The notes under the pieces: generated by a model
What the model was told of the DNA's origin: nothing
The model's database searches: none
The model's input: only the letters and a program-made list of their open reading frames with translations
Assembly (NCBI GenBank): GCA_000720845.1
Contig: JODU01000026.1
Coordinates: forward strand, 1 to 64,000
DNA length: 64,000 nucleotides
From: Kitasatospora aureofaciens
GTDB lineage: Bacteria > Actinomycetota > Actinomycetes > Streptomycetales > Streptomycetaceae
Direction of reading: 5' to 3'
Shown: positions 49,236-58,053 of the stretch, piece after piece
Layout: the number at the start of each line of letters is the position of its first letter
Numbering within the stretch: position 1 is the stretch's first letter
Made by a program: the position numbers and the translations under genes

Positions 49236-50615
49236 ATGTCCCCCGAACTCATCTCGATCCTCGTCCTCGTCGTGGTGTTCGTCATCGCCACCACCCGCTC
49301 CGTCAACATGGGCGCGCTCGCCTTCGCCGCCGCGTTCGGGGTGGGCACGCTCGTCGCCGACCTCGACGCGGACGGCATCTTCGCCGGTTTCCCCGGTGAC
49401 CTGTTCGTCGTCCTCGTCGGCGTCACCTACCTGTTCGCCATCGCCCGGGCCAACGGCACCACCGACTGGCTGGTGCACGCGGCCGTCCGGCTGGTGAGGG
49501 GCCGTCTCGCGCTGATCCCGTGGGTGATGTTCGCGCTCACCGGCGCGCTCACGGCGATCGGCGCGGTCAGCCCGGCCGCGGTCGCGATCGTCGCGCCGAT
49601 CGCCCTGAGCTTCGCCACCCGGTACTCGATCAGCCCGCTGCTCATGGGCACGATGGTGGTGCACGGCGCGCAGGCCGGCGGCTTCTCTCCGATCAGCATC
49701 TACGGCTCGATCGTCAACGGCATCGTGGAGCGGGAGAAGCTCCCCGGCAGCGAGATCGGCCTCTTCCTCGCCTCCCTGGTCGCCAACCTCCTCATCGCGG
49801 CCGTGCTGTTCGCGGTGCTCGGCGGGCGGAAGCTGTGGGCGCGCGGGGCGGTGCCGCCCGAGGACGGCGGCACCGCCGCCGGCGAGGGTGCGGAACCCAC
49901 CGGCGCGGGCACCGGGACCGGCACCGGAAAGGACGCGGGCACCGGCGGCGCCGCCCCCGCCGCCGTGGCCGTCCGGCCCGACCGGGCGACCGGCGGCCCC
50001 GAAGACACCGGCCTGCGTCTCACCCCCTCCCGGATCGCCACCCTCGTCGCCCTGGTCGCCCTGGTCGTGGCCGTCCTCGGCTTCGACCTGGACGCCGGTC
50101 TGACCGCGGTCACCCTGGCCGTCGTACTGAGCACCGCCTGGCCGGACGACAGCCGCCGCGCCGTCGGCGAGATCGCCTGGTCCACGGTGCTGCTGATCTG
50201 CGGTGTCCTCACCTACGTCGGCGTGCTGGAGGAGATGGGCACCATCGCCTGGGCCGGTGAGGGCGTCGGCGGCATCGGCGTGCCGCTGCTGGCCGCCGTG
50301 CTGCTCTGCTACATCGGCGCCATCGTGTCGGCCTTCGCCTCCTCCGTGGGCATCATGGGCGCGCTGATCCCGCTGGCGGTGCCCTTCCTCGCGCAGGGCG
50401 AGATCGGGGCGGCCGGCATGGTGGCGGCGCTGGCGGTGTCGGCGACGGTGGTGGACGTCAGCCCGTTCTCGACGAACGGCGCGCTGGTGCTGGCCGCCGC
50501 CCCGGACGTGGACCGGGAGCGCTTCTTCCGGCAGTTGATGGTCTACGGGGGGATCGTGGTGGCCGCCGTGCCGGCGCTGGCGTGGCTCGTACTGGTCGTG
50601 CCCGGATTCGGGTAG
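49236..50615 (+). CDS. matC: MatC-type dicarboxylate (malonate) carrier
   Basis: This 459-residue membrane protein starts at ATG 49236 behind GGGAG. Around 12 hydrophobic spans match the MatC N-terminal domain (ISILVLVVVFVIATTRSVNM) and the later C-terminal half (GLRLTPSRIATLVALVALVV). A Gly/Ala/Thr-rich cytoplasmic loop (about 205-255) separates the two halves. Motifs AGGFSPISIYGSIVNGI and VDVSPFSTNGALV each include serine/proline re-entrant-like loops seen in ion transporter superfamily carriers. By context it imports malonate for the ligase encoded next. Confidence 0.88.
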   Translation: MSPELISILVLVVVFVIATTRSVNMGALAFAAAFGVGTLVADLDADGIFAGFPGDLFVVLVGVTYLFAIARANGTTDWLVHAAVRLVRGRLALIPWVMFALTGALTAIGAVSPAAVAIVAPIALSFATRYSISPLLMGTMVVHGAQAGGFSPISIYGSIVNGIVEREKLPGSEIGLFLASLVANLLIAAVLFAVLGGRKLWARGAVPPEDGGTAAGEGAEPTGAGTGTGTGKDAGTGGAAPAAVAVRPDRATGGPEDTGLRLTPSRIATLVALVALVVAVLGFDLDAGLTAVTLAVVLSTAWPDDSRRAVGEIAWSTVLLICGVLTYVGVLEEMGTIAWAGEGVGGIGVPLLAAVLLCYIGAIVSAFASSVGIMGALIPLAVPFLAQGEIGAAGMVAALAVSATVVDVSPFSTNGALVLAAAPDVDRERFFRQLMVYGGIVVAAVPALAWLVLVVPGFG

Positions 50616-50704
50616 GCCCGCCTCGCGGATCCGGCGCGATCCGGCAGCCTTGAACGACAGCACTCGGGCAACAGCACTCGGGCAACAGTTAAGGAGTACG
50701 ACGC

Positions 50705-52162
50705 GTGTCCTCTCTCTTCCCGGCCCTCTCCCCGGCCCCGGCCGGCGCTCCGGCCGGCCGGCCCGCCCTGCGGTTCGGCGAGCGCTCCCTGACGTACGCG
50801 GAACTCGCCGCCGCGGCGGGCGCCACGGCCGGGCGGATCGGCGGGGCCGGCCGGGTCGCGGTCTGGGCCGCCCCGGCGATGGAGACCGCCGTCGCCGTGG
50901 TCGCGGCGCTACTGGCCGGGGTCGCGGCCGTGCCGCTCAACCCGAAGTCCGGCGACAGGGAACTCGCGCACATCCTCTCCGACAGCGCGCCCTCCCTGGT
51001 CCTGGCACCCCCAGGCAGCGAACTCCCGTCCGCCCTGGGCGCCCTGGAGCGCGTCGACGTCGACGTGCGGGCCCGCGGGAGCGTCCCCGAGGACCGCGCC
51101 GACGAGGGCGACCCCGCGCTGGTCGTCTACACCTCCGGCACCACCGGGCCGCCCAAGGGCGCCGTCATCCCCCGGCGGGCGCTCGCGGCGACCCTGGACG
51201 CGCTCGCCGACGCCTGGCAGTGGACCGGCGACGACGTGCTGGTGCAGGGGCTGCCGCTGTTCCACGTGCACGGGCTGGTCCTCGGCATCCTCGGCCCGCT
51301 GCGCCGGGGCGGGTCGGTGCGGCACCTGGGCAGGTTCTCCACCGAGGGCGCGGCGCGGGAGCTGAACGACGGCGCGACCATGCTGTTCGGCGTGCCGACG
51401 ATGTACCACCGGATCGCCGAATCGCTCCCCGGCGACCCGGAGCTGGCCAAGGCACTCGCCGGGGCCCGGCTGCTGGTGTCGGGATCGGCCGCGCTGCCGG
51501 TGCACGACCACGAGCGGATCGCCGCCGCCACGGGCCGCCGGGTCGTCGAGCGGTACGGCATGACGGAGACGCTGATGAACACCAGCGTGCGCGCCGACGG
51601 CGAGCCGCGCGCCGGGACGGTGGGCGTGCCGCTGCCCGGCGTGGAGCTGCGGCTGGTGGAGGAGGACGGCACCCCGATCGCGGCGCTCGACGGGGAGAGC
51701 GTCGGCGAGATCCAGGTGCGCGGCCCCAACCTGTTCACCGAGTACCTGGGCCGCCCCGACGCCACCGCCGCCGCCTTCACCGAGGACGGCTTCTTCCGCA
51801 CCGGCGACATGGCGGTGCGCGACCCCGACGGCTATGTCCGCATCGTGGGCCGCAAGGCCACCGACCTGATCAAGAGCGGCGGGTACAAGATCGGGGCGGG
51901 CGAGATCGAGAACGCGCTGCTCGAACACCCCGGGGTGCGGGAGGCCGCGGTCACCGGGGAGCCCGACCCCGACCTCGGGGAGCGGATCGTGGCCTGGATC
52001 GTCCCGGCCGACCCCGCCGCGCCGCCCGCCCTCGGCACGCTGGCCGACCACGTCGCCGCCCGGCTCGCTCCGCACAAGCGGCCCCGGGTCGTCCGGTACC
52101 TCGACGCGCTGCCCCGCAACGACATGGGGAAGATCATGAAGCGGGCGCTGGACCGTGGCTGA
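50705..52162 (+). CDS. matB: Malonyl-CoA synthetase (MatB)
   Basis: This 485-residue AMP-binding ligase starts at GTG 50705, with AAGGAG 6 nt upstream. The phosphate-binding loop is YTSGTTGPPKGAVIP (about 141-155), the A5 motif is RYGMTETLMNTSVR, the hinge region includes FFRTGDMAVRDPDGYVRIVG, and the C-terminal lysine motif is NDMGKIMKRAL. The MatB-specific MTETLMN and the short ~490-residue length favour malonate (or methylmalonate) over acetate. It forms malonyl-CoA from malonate, ATP and CoA, feeding polyketide or fatty-acid synthesis. The next gene starts 8 nt before its end. Confidence 0.92.
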   Translation: MSSLFPALSPAPAGAPAGRPALRFGERSLTYAELAAAAGATAGRIGGAGRVAVWAAPAMETAVAVVAALLAGVAAVPLNPKSGDRELAHILSDSAPSLVLAPPGSELPSALGALERVDVDVRARGSVPEDRADEGDPALVVYTSGTTGPPKGAVIPRRALAATLDALADAWQWTGDDVLVQGLPLFHVHGLVLGILGPLRRGGSVRHLGRFSTEGAARELNDGATMLFGVPTMYHRIAESLPGDPELAKALAGARLLVSGSAALPVHDHERIAAATGRRVVERYGMTETLMNTSVRADGEPRAGTVGVPLPGVELRLVEEDGTPIAALDGESVGEIQVRGPNLFTEYLGRPDATAAAFTEDGFFRTGDMAVRDPDGYVRIVGRKATDLIKSGGYKIGAGEIENALLEHPGVREAAVTGEPDPDLGERIVAWIVPADPAAPPALGTLADHVAARLAPHKRPRVVRYLDALPRNDMGKIMKRALDRG

Positions 52163-53531
52163 GCGCCTGACCGCGCGGGAGTTCCTCGCCCTCGTCACCG
52201 ACGACGCCACCTTCGCCGAACTCCCCCACGCGGACGGCGCCTGGCCGCCCGACGGCCCGCTCGGCTGGCCCGGCTACGACGCCTCGCGGACCCGTGCCGC
52301 CGAACGCACCGGCGAGGCGGAGTCCGCCGTCTGCGGCACCGGCCGCGTCGAGGGCACCCGGGCCGTGCTGGTCTCCTTCGAGTTCGGCTTCCTGGGCGGC
52401 TCCCTGGGCCACCGCACCGGCGACCGGATCGAGGCGGCGTACGCGTACGCCCGTGAACACCGGCTGCCGGTCGTGCCGTTGGTCGCCACCGGCGGCAGCC
52501 GGATGCAGGAGGGGATGCTCGCGCTGACCCAGTTGCAGCGGGTGGCCCGGCAGTCGGCGCTCACCCGGGCGGCGGGGCTGGCGCAGATCGCGGTGGTGCG
52601 GGACCCGGCGACCGGGGGCGGCTGGGCGACGCTGGGCGCGGGCGCCGACGTGGTCCTCGCCCTGCCCGGCGCCCAGGTCGGTTTCGCGGGCTCGCGGGTC
52701 AGGCCGCCCGACGCCGACCCGGCGGCGTACACGGCCGAGGCCCAGCTGGCGGCGGGCAGCGTGGACGCCGTCGTACCGCCCGGGGAGCTGCGCGCGACGC
52801 TGGGGAGGTGGCTGCGGCTGCTGGCGGCGCCGTCGGACGGTCCGGCGCCGGTGCCCGGGCCGCTGGGCGTGCGGGACCTGCCGGCCGACGGCTGGGAGGC
52901 GGTACGGCGGGCCCGCGCCGCCGGACGCCCGCGCGCGGGGGCCTACCTGGACGCCTACTTCACCGACCGCGTCGCCCTGTCAGGCGACCGCTGCGGCGGC
53001 CGGGACGCGGAGGGCATGCTCTGCGGATTCGGCACGCACGCGGGCCGGACGGTGGCGTACGCCGCCCAGACGGGCACGGCGACCCGGCCCGCCGGGTACC
53101 GCACGGCGACCCGGCTGCTCCGTCTCGCGGACCGGCTCGGCATCCCGGTGCTGACCCTGGTGGACACCCCGGGCGCGGCCAACGACGCGGAGGCGGAGCG
53201 GGCGGGGGTGGGTCCGGCGGTCGCGGACCTGTTCGGTGCCATGGCCTCGGTGCGCACGCCGGTCACCACGCTGGTGATCGGCGAGGGCGGCTCGGGCGGG
53301 GCGCTGGCCCTGGCCGCGCCGGGCAGGACCTGGGCGACCCCGGACAGCTACTTCTCCGTCATCGCGCCGGAGCACGCGGCGGCGATCCTGAAGCGCCCGC
53401 CCGAGGAGGTGGAGGCGACGGCCGGTCAACTGCGGCTGCGCCCGCAGGACTTGGCCCAGCTTGGCGTGATCCGAACAAGCGAGCAGGTGTTCCCTGGAAC
53501 AGGTGATCGTCGCTCTGAAGAGCGCATGTGA
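52155..53531 (+). CDS. Fused AccD/AccA-like carboxyltransferase
   Basis: This 458-residue protein starts at GTG 52155, inside matB. The N-terminal half resembles the beta carboxyltransferase subunit (AccD/MmdA first crotonase fold): FEFGFLGGSLGHRTGDRIEA, VATGGSRMQEGMLALTQ and GADVVLALPGAQVGFAG. The C-terminal half resembles the alpha subunit: LADRLGIPVLTLVDTPGAAN and VIGEGGSGGALALAAPGRTW. No biotin-carboxyl-carrier motif (MKM) is present, so it needs a partner or works without biotin. Coupled to MatB, it could move the malonyl carboxyl group, acting as an acetyl-/malonyl-CoA transcarboxylase or decarboxylase in place of MatA. This is inference. Confidence 0.82.
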   Translation: MAERLTAREFLALVTDDATFAELPHADGAWPPDGPLGWPGYDASRTRAAERTGEAESAVCGTGRVEGTRAVLVSFEFGFLGGSLGHRTGDRIEAAYAYAREHRLPVVPLVATGGSRMQEGMLALTQLQRVARQSALTRAAGLAQIAVVRDPATGGGWATLGAGADVVLALPGAQVGFAGSRVRPPDADPAAYTAEAQLAAGSVDAVVPPGELRATLGRWLRLLAAPSDGPAPVPGPLGVRDLPADGWEAVRRARAAGRPRAGAYLDAYFTDRVALSGDRCGGRDAEGMLCGFGTHAGRTVAYAAQTGTATRPAGYRTATRLLRLADRLGIPVLTLVDTPGAANDAEAERAGVGPAVADLFGAMASVRTPVTTLVIGEGGSGGALALAAPGRTWATPDSYFSVIAPEHAAAILKRPPEEVEATAGQLRLRPQDLAQLGVIRTSEQVFPGTGDRRSEERM

Positions 53532-53641
53532 CTGCAGGGACCAACGATACTTACGGTGTGCGAGCGACGGGCTGCAGGCCGTAGTCGCGCATCTGTCCCA
53601 CGTAGGTCCCACACATGAACAGCGCAAGGAGCTGCACGATC

Positions 53642-53701
53642 ATGAACCTTCTCACCGACATCCTCGCCGGTCTCGTCCACTTCGTCGGCTGGCTGGTCTG
53701 A
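53642..53701 (+). CDS. 19-residue hydrophobic microprotein
   Basis: The peptide MNLLTDILAGLVHFVGWLV is encoded behind an AAGGAG Shine-Dalgarno (53626-53631), 10 nt from the ATG, and is followed 15 nt after the stop by a 16-bp terminator. It is amphipathic and hydrophobic, with single Asp and His, and would sit in or on the membrane. Clean start signal, stop and terminator make it a real small gene rather than a chance frame. I recall similar very short peptides conserved in streptomycetes but cannot assign a function. It resembles in size the toxins of type I toxin-antitoxin pairs or small membrane regulators. Confidence 0.65.
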   Translation: MNLLTDILAGLVHFVGWLV

Positions 53702-53715
53702 CGGTCCGAGAAACC

Positions 53716-53754
53716 GACGGCGCCGCCTCCCCGTCCCAGGGAGGCGGCGCCGTC
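53716..53754 (+). terminator. Strong 16-bp terminator hairpin
   Basis: A perfect 16-bp stem (53716-53731 with 53739-53754) has a 7-nt loop. It lies between the microprotein gene and the convergent subtilase gene. On the minus strand it is followed by GGTTTCTC, so it may terminate both transcripts. Confidence 0.8.
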
Positions 53755-53783
53755 CGCGTGTGGGCGGGCGGATGCGGTGCGGC

Positions 53784-56700
53784 CTACCGCACGGCCACCG
53801 CCCGCACGATCTCCTGGGTGACCGAGCCACCCCTCTCGTCGCGCGCCGAGGCCCGCAGCGAGACGTGCTCGGCGTCGCGCGGCACGTTCAGCGTCCCCTG
53901 CCAGGACGCCTTCCCGTCACCGCCGCGCAGCGCGACCTGCCGCCAGGTCTTCCCCGCGTCGTACGACACCTCCAGCTTTCCGCCGCCGATCGTCCCGGTG
54001 TCCGGGGCGCCCGCCACGTACCCGGCGCCGAGCCCGATCGGCAGCTTCTTGCCGGCGCGCACCTTCCCCGCGAGGTCGGTGTCCACGTCGAAGGAGAGGT
54101 TGATCAGCGGCAGGAAGGTCCACCGGTCGTCCGGCGTGGCCGCCGACCGGAAGGTCCACTCCGCGTGGCCCCTCGTCGCGAGCGGCCAGCGTGCCGCGTC
54201 CAGCGCGGTGTCGGTGACGAGCTTGTAGGTGTGCTCGTCGGCCGGCGCGTCCCACACGTACGCGGCGGAACTCGGCCCCTGGTCGGCCAGTTCACCGTCC
54301 AGGTACACCGACGTGGTCTGCGACATGCCGCTGTCCTCGTTCCACACGTCGCCGAAGCCGGTGTGGTCGGGTCCCGAGTCGCCCCAGCCGGGCGCGTTGA
54401 ACTGGAGCCGGTTCCCGGCGCGCTGCTGTCCCCAGCCGAGCCCGGTGCCGAGGTAGGGGTGCCACACCGGCTTGAACCAGTCCAGCTCGGCGCGCGAGCC
54501 GCCCCGGTAGTCGACCAGTCCGCCGCGCTCCTCCAGTGCCTCGCCGGCGCTCGTCACGGTCTCGTGCCACAGCTGGCCGGGCCCGGTGGACACGTACTCG
54601 GTGCGTTCGGCGGGGTAGTCGATCCGCTCCCGGAAGCCGAGGCCGATCGGGAAAGTGTCGGTGATCGAGTACCGGAACTCGCCGCCGCTCGCCGGTCGGG
54701 CGGCGTGGTACCTGGTGTGCAGCACGGCGAGGTCGCGGTGTCCCGGCCGGTAGGTGAGGTCCCGGTCGGGCACGGCGCCCTTGTGTCCCTCGGACAGGTC
54801 GTACACGTAGGGCGTGTTGCGGGTGCCGGTCATGTCGACCCGTCCGGCCCGGTGCAGCCGGCGGGCGTCGGCCGCGGAGACCGTGGCGATCTGGAGCGGC
54901 CGGTCGGCGTTGTCGTCGGTGCCCCACCAGGACATCAGCCGTCCGGCGGCGTCGTCGGTCACGAACAGCGCCTTGACGCCCGCGTCCTGCGCGGCCTGGG
55001 CGAGCGCGGCCGGCTCCGTCCCCTCGGTGAGCCGGGCGAGGACCGCCTTGCCGCGTACACCGCCCGGGAAGGGCCCGGCCCCGACGTCCCCGACGTCGAC
55101 CAGGGGCAGCCGGGTGCGGCCCTCGATCAGGGTGCCGCCGGACTGGACGACGGCCTCGCCGATGCCCTCGACCTCGAGGAGCGGCTTGCCGAGCCGCCAC
55201 ACGGTCCGGTACTCGAAGCCGCCCTGGGTCACCTTCTTCGTGGGCGCGGCGAAGACGCTGTCGTACGTCAGCGGCACCTGGACGGCTCCGAACAGATCGG
55301 AGCCGTTCGCGCTGCGGTCGTACTCCATGAGGAGCTGCCGGGTCTCGGTGCGCCGGTCGACGTCGGCGCTGATCTCACGCAGTTCGCGGCCGTCCAGGGT
55401 GATCTCGCGGTCCCGGTCGAGGACGACCTCCGGTGCGGCGAGGAAGCCGAGGCCGAGGGAGTCGGCGCCGTGGCTGCCGCGCACGTCGAGGAAGGACGAC
55501 AGGCTGTACGTCCCGCGCGGGAGCCGCAGCTCCAGGGTGCCGGACTCCCCGACGTGCGCGGGGACGGGATCGACGCCCTCGGTGAGCCGCTGGACGGTCA
55601 GGTCGGCCGGCGTCGCGGCGCCGGAGCGGTCCTTGACGTGCACCGTGAGCGAGTACCGCTCGTCCTCCTTGACCAGCCCGAACGCGGTGTGCGCGAGGGT
55701 CTTCCCGCTCGCGTCGGCCGCGACGATCTGCCCGCCCGTGGTGCCGACCGGCGCCCTGGACCCGTCCCCGGTGACCGTGGTGGCGGCGGTGCCGTGCGCG
55801 GGCACGGTCAGGGAGGTGTCGGCGAGGGTGGCGACGCCCTCGGGGGCGCCCCGCACGGACAGCTTCAACTCGACTGCGGCGTCCGAGGAGTTGGTGTACG
55901 TGACCGTCCTGGTGACCGGCTCGTTCGACGCGTACGGCCAGGAGTGGAAGCCCAGGTCGGCGCTGCCGGTGGCGGTGACGTCGGCCTGGACCGCGTCGGG
56001 CACGCTCACCCGGCCCGCGCCCAACTGGTAGACGGAGGCGTCCAGTTCCTTCGACGTGGACATCAGCGCGTCCTTGAGCCGCGCGCCGCTCCAGTCGGGG
56101 TGCTCCTCGGCGAGCAGGGCGGCCACCCCGGCGATGTGCGGCGTCGCCATCGACGTACCGTCCATGCTGGTGTAGTCGCCGCTGCCCTCGGCGAGCCGGG
56201 AGCGGGCGGCGAGGATGCCGACACCCGGTGCCGACAGGTCGGGCTTGAGCGCGTTGTCCCCGTACCGGGGCCCCGCGCTGGTGAACCAGGCGGCCTGGTC
56301 GGCCGAGTCGACGGCGCCGACGGTGAGGGCGGCGTCGGCCGCGCCGGGCGAGCCTATGGAGGACGGGGAACCGGTGTTCCCGGCCGCGATCACGAACAGG
56401 GCGCCGGTCTCGCGGGACAGGGTGTCGACGGCCTCGGCCATCGGGTCGGTGCCGTCGCTGGGCTCGGTGGAGCCGAGGCTCATGGAGACGATGTCGGCGT
56501 CCACGTCCCGGGCCGCCCACTCCATGCCCGCGATGATCTCCGACTCGCTGCCGAAGCCCTCGTCGTCGAGGACCTTGCCGACCGCGAGCGTGGCGCCGGG
56601 CGCGACGCCCTTCTCCTTGCCGTCGGAGGCCGCGCCGCTGCCGCCCACGGTGGAGGTGACGTGCGTGCCGTGACCGTGCCGGTCGGCGACCTCCTCGCCC

Positions 56701-57440
56701 GGGATGAAGCTCCGGCTCTGCGCGATCCGCCCCGCGAGGTCGGGGTGCCCGGCGTCGACGCCGCTGTCCAGCACGGCCACGGTGACGCCCTTGCCGGTCA
56801 GTCCGGCCTGCCAGGCCTCGGGTGTGCCGATCTGCGCGTTGGACTCGGCCATGGCCGCGGTGACCCGCCCGTCGAGCCACACCCCGTCGACACCGGTGCC
56901 GCCACGGGTGAATTCCCGCCAGAATTCCCGCCCCTTGACGGCCTCGACGGCGGCCCCGCGCACGCTGGGCAGCGACCGGGTCCGCTCGACGCCCCGCGGG
57001 GTGGCTGCCCGCACCCCCTTGCCGTAGGTCACGATCAGCGGCAGTTCGCCGGTCTCGCTGTCGGCGAGCCCCTGCTCCAGCAGTTCACCGACGTCGAAAA
57101 GCCGTGCGTCGAGGCTGCCGTCGCGCAGGTAGGGCAGGGCCTCGTCCGGTACGACGGTGGTCCGGCCGCCGGAACTGCTGGTGCGCACGGCCCCGGTGGC
57201 GCCCTCGGGCCGCTCGACCGTGACGGTCTTCCGGCCGCCGCCGAGATCGGCGACGGTCACCCGGTCGCCGGTGACGAGGGTGACGGTGCGGGCCGCGCCG
57301 GCCGCGCGGGCGGCCGCCGTCCGGGGGTGCGGCGGGTCCGGGGGCGGATCCTGCGCCGCCGCCGTCCCGGCCGGCAGCAGCGCGATCACGAGCCCCGCCG
57401 ACAGGAGGGTCGCCTCACGTCTGACTGGTCCTGTGCTCAT
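53784..57440 (-). CDS. Large secreted subtilisin-like S8 serine protease
   Basis: This 1218-residue protein starts at ATG 57440. A Sec signal (LLSAGLVIALLPAGTAAAQ) precedes a propeptide (about 45-205). The catalytic triad is complete: Asp225 (VAVLDSGVD), His260 (HGHGTHV) and Ser430 (GTSMATPH), with the oxyanion Asn in AAGNTG. The catalytic domain is followed by about 750 residues of beta-sandwich domains. A VKALFVTDDAAGRLMSWWG segment resembles a PA-type insert. It is extracellular, with no LPxTG sorting signal. It is likely a general protein-degrading enzyme. The promoter region holds an 11-bp direct repeat. Confidence 0.92.
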   Translation of the reverse strand: MSTGPVRREATLLSAGLVIALLPAGTAAAQDPPPDPPHPRTAAARAAGAARTVTLVTGDRVTVADLGGGRKTVTVERPEGATGAVRTSSSGGRTTVVPDEALPYLRDGSLDARLFDVGELLEQGLADSETGELPLIVTYGKGVRAATPRGVERTRSLPSVRGAAVEAVKGREFWREFTRGGTGVDGVWLDGRVTAAMAESNAQIGTPEAWQAGLTGKGVTVAVLDSGVDAGHPDLAGRIAQSRSFIPGEEVADRHGHGTHVTSTVGGSGAASDGKEKGVAPGATLAVGKVLDDEGFGSESEIIAGMEWAARDVDADIVSMSLGSTEPSDGTDPMAEAVDTLSRETGALFVIAAGNTGSPSSIGSPGAADAALTVGAVDSADQAAWFTSAGPRYGDNALKPDLSAPGVGILAARSRLAEGSGDYTSMDGTSMATPHIAGVAALLAEEHPDWSGARLKDALMSTSKELDASVYQLGAGRVSVPDAVQADVTATGSADLGFHSWPYASNEPVTRTVTYTNSSDAAVELKLSVRGAPEGVATLADTSLTVPAHGTAATTVTGDGSRAPVGTTGGQIVAADASGKTLAHTAFGLVKEDERYSLTVHVKDRSGAATPADLTVQRLTEGVDPVPAHVGESGTLELRLPRGTYSLSSFLDVRGSHGADSLGLGFLAAPEVVLDRDREITLDGRELREISADVDRRTETRQLLMEYDRSANGSDLFGAVQVPLTYDSVFAAPTKKVTQGGFEYRTVWRLGKPLLEVEGIGEAVVQSGGTLIEGRTRLPLVDVGDVGAGPFPGGVRGKAVLARLTEGTEPAALAQAAQDAGVKALFVTDDAAGRLMSWWGTDDNADRPLQIATVSAADARRLHRAGRVDMTGTRNTPYVYDLSEGHKGAVPDRDLTYRPGHRDLAVLHTRYHAARPASGGEFRYSITDTFPIGLGFRERIDYPAERTEYVSTGPGQLWHETVTSAGEALEERGGLVDYRGGSRAELDWFKPVWHPYLGTGLGWGQQRAGNRLQFNAPGWGDSGPDHTGFGDVWNEDSGMSQTTSVYLDGELADQGPSSAAYVWDAPADEHTYKLVTDTALDAARWPLATRGHAEWTFRSAATPDDRWTFLPLINLSFDVDTDLAGKVRAGKKLPIGLGAGYVAGAPDTGTIGGGKLEVSYDAGKTWRQVALRGGDGKASWQGTLNVPRDAEHVSLRASARDERGGSVTQEIVRAVAVR

Positions 57441-57465
57441 CCACGTCTCTCTTCGTGTCGTCGTA

Positions 57466-57488
57466 GAGTGCTGTGACGAGTGCTGTGA
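57466..57488 (-). repeat. 11-bp direct repeat in the subtilase promoter region
   Basis: GAGTGCTGTGA occurs twice (57466-57476 and 57478-57488) with a 12-bp period, 26-48 nt upstream of the subtilase ATG. The arrangement overlaps where a promoter should lie, so it may be a regulator binding site. No match to a known regulator is claimed. Confidence 0.55.
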
Positions 57489-57666
57489 GCAGTCTCAGGG
57501 GGCCCGTGGGGCAGGGGAGTTGACCAGGGGCGGCGGTTAGTCGCCCTGGCGGGTTCCCGCCAGCGGCCGGACGGCCCGGCGGCACGGGAGGGGACACGGC
57601 CGAGTACCGTCCGTCACAATGGTGCTGCGCACGGACACGTACGGCACACGGGGAGCGAGCGGCGTC

Positions 57667-58053
57667 ATGGACGGGTTGGTCGAGTTCAAGACCGAGGACG
57701 GCGTGCGGGTGGTCGTCGAGGGCGTCGAGGACGAGGACGGCGCGCGGCTGGTCTCGCGCGGCGACGGCCCGGCCCGCGCGGCCCGCACCTTCGAGGACTC
57801 CCTGGATGGTGTGCGGGCGGCGGCCGCGTCCGCGCTGCGGGTCTTCCGGGACGGCACGCTCAGACCCGACGCGGTGGAGCTGGAGTTCGGGGTCAAGCTG
57901 AGCGCGGAGGCCGGCGCGGTCATCGCCAAGGGCTCGGCGGAGGGCCATCTGGTGGTGAGACTGAGCTGGTCGCCACAGCCGTCCCCGGCCCGTTCCGAGC
58001 CGCGGCCGTCCCCGGCGGGTCCCGAGACCCCGGACGCCGCCGCGCTGTCATGA
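57667..58053 (+). CDS. Trypco1-like (CU044_2847 family) small protein
   Basis: This 128-residue protein starts MDGLVEFKTEDGVRVVVEGV from ATG 57667. An ATG at 57619 is in frame, but the family, as I recall it, begins at MDGLVEF. The middle region AARTFEDSLDGVRAAAASALRVF and the strand-rich VELEFGVKLSAEAGAVIAKG segment match trypsin-co-occurring domain 1. The Pro/Ser-rich end leads into a 4-nt overlap with the protease gene. Comparative work on NTP-dependent conflict systems places such proteins next to trypsin-like proteases, perhaps as regulators or adaptors. Confidence 0.78.
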   Translation: MDGLVEFKTEDGVRVVVEGVEDEDGARLVSRGDGPARAARTFEDSLDGVRAAAASALRVFRDGTLRPDAVELEFGVKLSAEAGAVIAKGSAEGHLVVRLSWSPQPSPARSEPRPSPAGPETPDAAALS

